A stretch of DNA of 64,000 nt. It comes from Sphingomonas sp. (GTDB lineage Bacteria; Pseudomonadota; Alphaproteobacteria; Sphingomonadales; Sphingomonadaceae). A program made the position numbers and the translations under genes. The notes beneath the pieces are model-generated. The model saw nothing but the letters and a program-made list of their open reading frames with translations, ran no database searches and had not been told where the DNA came from. Positions 62,166 through 64,000 of the stretch are shown piece after piece (within the stretch, counting starts at the first letter, position 1; each line of letters starts with the position of its first letter). The stretch is taken from assembly GCA_017849555.1 (NCBI GenBank), contig JAFIGU010000097.1, positions 1-64,000 on the forward strand. Direction: 5' to 3'.

Positions 62166-63191
62166 TCACCCCCGCCCCAATCGCCGCGCGCGTTCGGCCA
62201 GCCTGATCATCGCCTGATCCGCCAGCACCGCCCCCGCAGTCCCGCTCGCCACCAGCGCGCGCTCGACGCGGCGCACCTGGCGCTGCGCTTCGGCCAGCGC
62301 TTCGGGGGTCCAGCGGCGCAGCGCCGCCGCAGTTGCGGCTTCCTCGCGGAAGAAGACGCGGTGGCGCTTGATCACCGACGCGATATCGCCCCCCGCCGCG
62401 ACATCGGCGCGCATCTCCGCCAGCGCGCCCAGCCGGCGCGCGAGCGAGCGCAGCCACGGGATCGCCGAGCCCCCCGCCTCGCCCATCCGCCGCAACGCAT
62501 CGCCGAGGTCGGACGAACGCCCGGCGACCACCGCCTCGACGATCTCCGACATCTCCGCCTCGCCCAGATCGGCGCCGACCGCATCGAGCGCGGCATCGTC
62601 GAGCTGCTGCGGGCGATCGGGGCCGGCATCGAGGTAAAGCGCCAATTTCTCCAGCTCGCGCGTCATCACCGCGCGATCGGCGCCCGTTGCCTGCACCAGC
62701 CGCCGCGCCGCGCCGCCCGCCATGCGCAGGCCATGCTCGCGCGCAAGCTGCCCGGCGAGCGCCTCGGCCCCCTCGCCCACCGGCACATAGCATGCGGTGG
62801 CGAGCGCCGAATCCGCCTCCAGCGCACGCTTGACCAGCCGGCTGGTCGCCTTGGCCGAAGGCGCGATCATCACCACCGGATTGCCCGCGCGCTCCGCCGC
62901 GAGAAGCGCCTCGACCGCCGCGGTCGATTCGTCCCCCACGCCCGTGACGCGGATGTAGCGCGCGGTGCCGAACAGCGAGAGCGACGCCGCCTCGTCCGCG
63001 AGCCGCGCCGAATCGCCCCGGAGCGCCGCGCCGTCGAGGTCGACCCGCTCCGCCTCCGGCCCCATCGCGCGCCCGAGCCGCTCCGCCAGCGCAAGCGCGG
63101 CGGATTCGTCCGGACCATAAAGCAGATAGAGCCGGATATCGGGCGATGGCCGGTCGAGCGCTTGCCGGATCCGCGTCTCGCTCGCCTTCAT
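62166..63191 (-). CDS. holA: DNA polymerase III subunit delta
   Basis: A 341-residue clamp-loader subunit that opens the beta clamp. It begins MKASETRIRQALDRPSPDIR and shows YLLYGPDESAALALAERL, the family's AAA+-like N-terminal domain without a functional P-loop, then the C-terminal collar domain LRSLARRLGALAEMR. Identity is supported also by the conserved order leuS-lptE-holA, all on the minus strand. Its start overlaps the lptE stop by four bases. Confidence 0.92.
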   Translation of the reverse strand: MKASETRIRQALDRPSPDIRLYLLYGPDESAALALAERLGRAMGPEAERVDLDGAALRGDSARLADEAASLSLFGTARYIRVTGVGDESTAAVEALLAAERAGNPVVMIAPSAKATSRLVKRALEADSALATACYVPVGEGAEALAGQLAREHGLRMAGGAARRLVQATGADRAVMTRELEKLALYLDAGPDRPQQLDDAALDAVGADLGEAEMSEIVEAVVAGRSSDLGDALRRMGEAGGSAIPWLRSLARRLGALAEMRADVAAGGDIASVIKRHRVFFREEAATAAALRRWTPEALAEAQRQVRRVERALVASGTAGAVLADQAMIRLAERARRLGRG

Positions 63192-63688
63192 TTGCGGAGC
63201 GACTCGTTCCTCGCATAGAGCGCGACGCGCGCAACGATCTGGTCGGCGACGATATCGCTCAACCGTTCGAGCGCGGTGCTCTCCGCGGCGATCGTGGCAT
63301 ATTCGGAGGTCACGACGTCGATCCCCGCGTCCGACCCGGCGGTGGCGTCGAGCACCACCGTCCCGCTGTCGAGCGCGACGAGCTGGTAGCGCGCGCGCAA
63401 CGTGCGGCGCTCGCGGGTCACGCTGTTATCGCTACGCACCGCGAGGCCGATGATCCGATCGTCGAGTTTGACGTCGAGCCGATAGCGCGCCTGGCTCGTC
63501 CCGCCCGCGCCGAGCCGGTCGCGCAGCGCATTGGAGACGAGCCAGCCCGATTTGCCCTCGATCGGCGCGACATCGACCTGGCCAAGCGCATTCGCCACCG
63601 GCCCCGCGCCGCCCGCGGTATAGAGCGGCCTGAGCCCGCACCCGCCGAGCGTCAGCCCGAGCGCAAGGAGGGCGGCAGCGCGCTTCAT
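63188..63688 (-). CDS. lptE: LPS-assembly lipoprotein LptE
   Basis: A 166-residue lipoprotein with the lipobox LTLGGCGLRPLY (Cys17). It fits LptE, the plug of the LptD outer-membrane translocon: YRLDVKLDDRIIGLAV and RERRTLRARYQLVALDSGTVV are the usual strands, and the gene sits between leuS and holA as in most proteobacteria. If the host is a sphingomonad that lacks classical LPS, the protein presumably serves another glycolipid or LptD folding; this is inference. Its start overlaps the leuS stop. Confidence 0.9.
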   Translation of the reverse strand: MKRAAALLALGLTLGGCGLRPLYTAGGAGPVANALGQVDVAPIEGKSGWLVSNALRDRLGAGGTSQARYRLDVKLDDRIIGLAVRSDNSVTRERRTLRARYQLVALDSGTVVLDATAGSDAGIDVVTSEYATIAAESTALERLSDIVADQIVARVALYARNESLRK

Positions 63689-64000
63689 GCGACGAGATTG
63701 ACCAATCGATCGGGCACCACGATCACCTTCTTCGGCGTCTTGCCCTCAAGGATACGGATCACCTTGTCGCTGGCAAGCGCCGCGGCTTCGATCGCCTCCT
63801 TCGGCTGGCCCTTGGGCAGCACCAAAGTGTCGCGCAGCTTGCCGTTGACCTGGATCGCGATCGTCACCTCGTCCTCGACCAGCAGCGCCGCGTCGACCGC
63901 CGGCCAGGCGGCATCGGCGATCAGCCCCGTTCCGCCGGCTGCCGCCCACGCCTCCTCGGCGAGATGCGGCACCATCGGCGCGACGAGCAGCATCAGGTTG
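63685..64000 (-). CDS. leuS: Leucyl-tRNA synthetase, C-terminal part (5' end outside window)
   Basis: The last about 105 residues of LeuS. LLVAPMVPHLAEEAWAAAGG is the typical end of the anticodon-binding helical domain, and VTIAIQVNGKLRDTLVLPKG and PKKVIVVPDRLVNLVA form the C-terminal domain that contacts the tRNA elbow. The catalytic domain lies beyond base 64000. The stop overlaps lptE by four bases. Confidence 0.93.
   Translation of the reverse strand, partial: NLMLLVAPMVPHLAEEAWAAAGGTGLIADAAWPAVDAALLVEDEVTIAIQVNGKLRDTLVLPKGQPKEAIEAAALASDKVIRILEGKTPKKVIVVPDRLVNLVA

Overview
This is a GC-rich chromosomal segment from an alphaproteobacterium, most likely a sphingomonad (Sphingomonas or a close relative). 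That placement is inferred from four things: the F1-only ATP synthase operon, the block mnmE-mnmG-rsmG-parA-parB-holA-lptE-leuS, a small DUF6489-type gene, and protein sequences throughout that look sphingomonad. About 58 genes are supported. No tRNA, rRNA, insertion sequence, prophage or CRISPR array was seen, and no gene-free stretch exceeds 300 bases.

Left arm (1-12 kb), metabolism and housekeeping: the end of a 3-hydroxyisobutyrate dehydrogenase, a GreA/GreB-like factor, an MHS-type transporter, alanine racemase, then a polyhydroxyalkanoate-related group (thiolase, short PhaC-like protein, PhaR repressor, with a VOC protein coupled to the thiolase). A secreted double-retropepsin/PDZ protein, an orphan CpaF ATPase, Ada and a crotonase follow. 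The F1 ATP synthase operon atpHAGDC (12.0-16.9 kb) ends in a clear terminator.

Accessory island (17.1-36.0 kb): a surface-polysaccharide locus. Two GT4 glycosyltransferases, a long GT9-like protein, GmhB, an AGE-family epimerase, HldE and HldD supply an ADP-heptose route and sugar transfer. An ABC-type export set follows in the order PCP-3 adaptor, KpsM-like permease, second PCP-3 adaptor, KpsT-like ATPase, OPX lipoprotein. Two methyltransferases come next, then a convergent pair: an unknown protein and a CDP-alcohol phosphotransferase. The FkbM methyltransferase and the unknown protein end in what looks like the same C-terminal domain. No KpsC/KpsS-type Kdo-linker genes are present. Together these suggest an ABC-exported, probably methylated, heptose-containing glycan with an unusual anchor. 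This is the most novel part of the window.

Right arm (36-64 kb): priA and xerC; gshB, yraN, rsmI and an LpoA-like lipoprotein; hemW and a CAP-domain lipoprotein; an AraC regulator; an Lhr-type helicase and the PdeM endonuclease of the ligase-associated DNA-damage set, separated by a retropepsin and an M20 peptidase; a UbiH-family hydroxylase and ftsK; then the origin-proximal block with mnmE, mnmG, rsmG, parA and parB. Two parS-like sites lie inside this block, one exact at the start of mnmG and one near-exact at the end of rsmG. holA, lptE and the 3' part of leuS close the window.

Two families of dispersed palindromic repeats sit in the intergenic gaps of the two arms. I did not see them inside the polysaccharide island.
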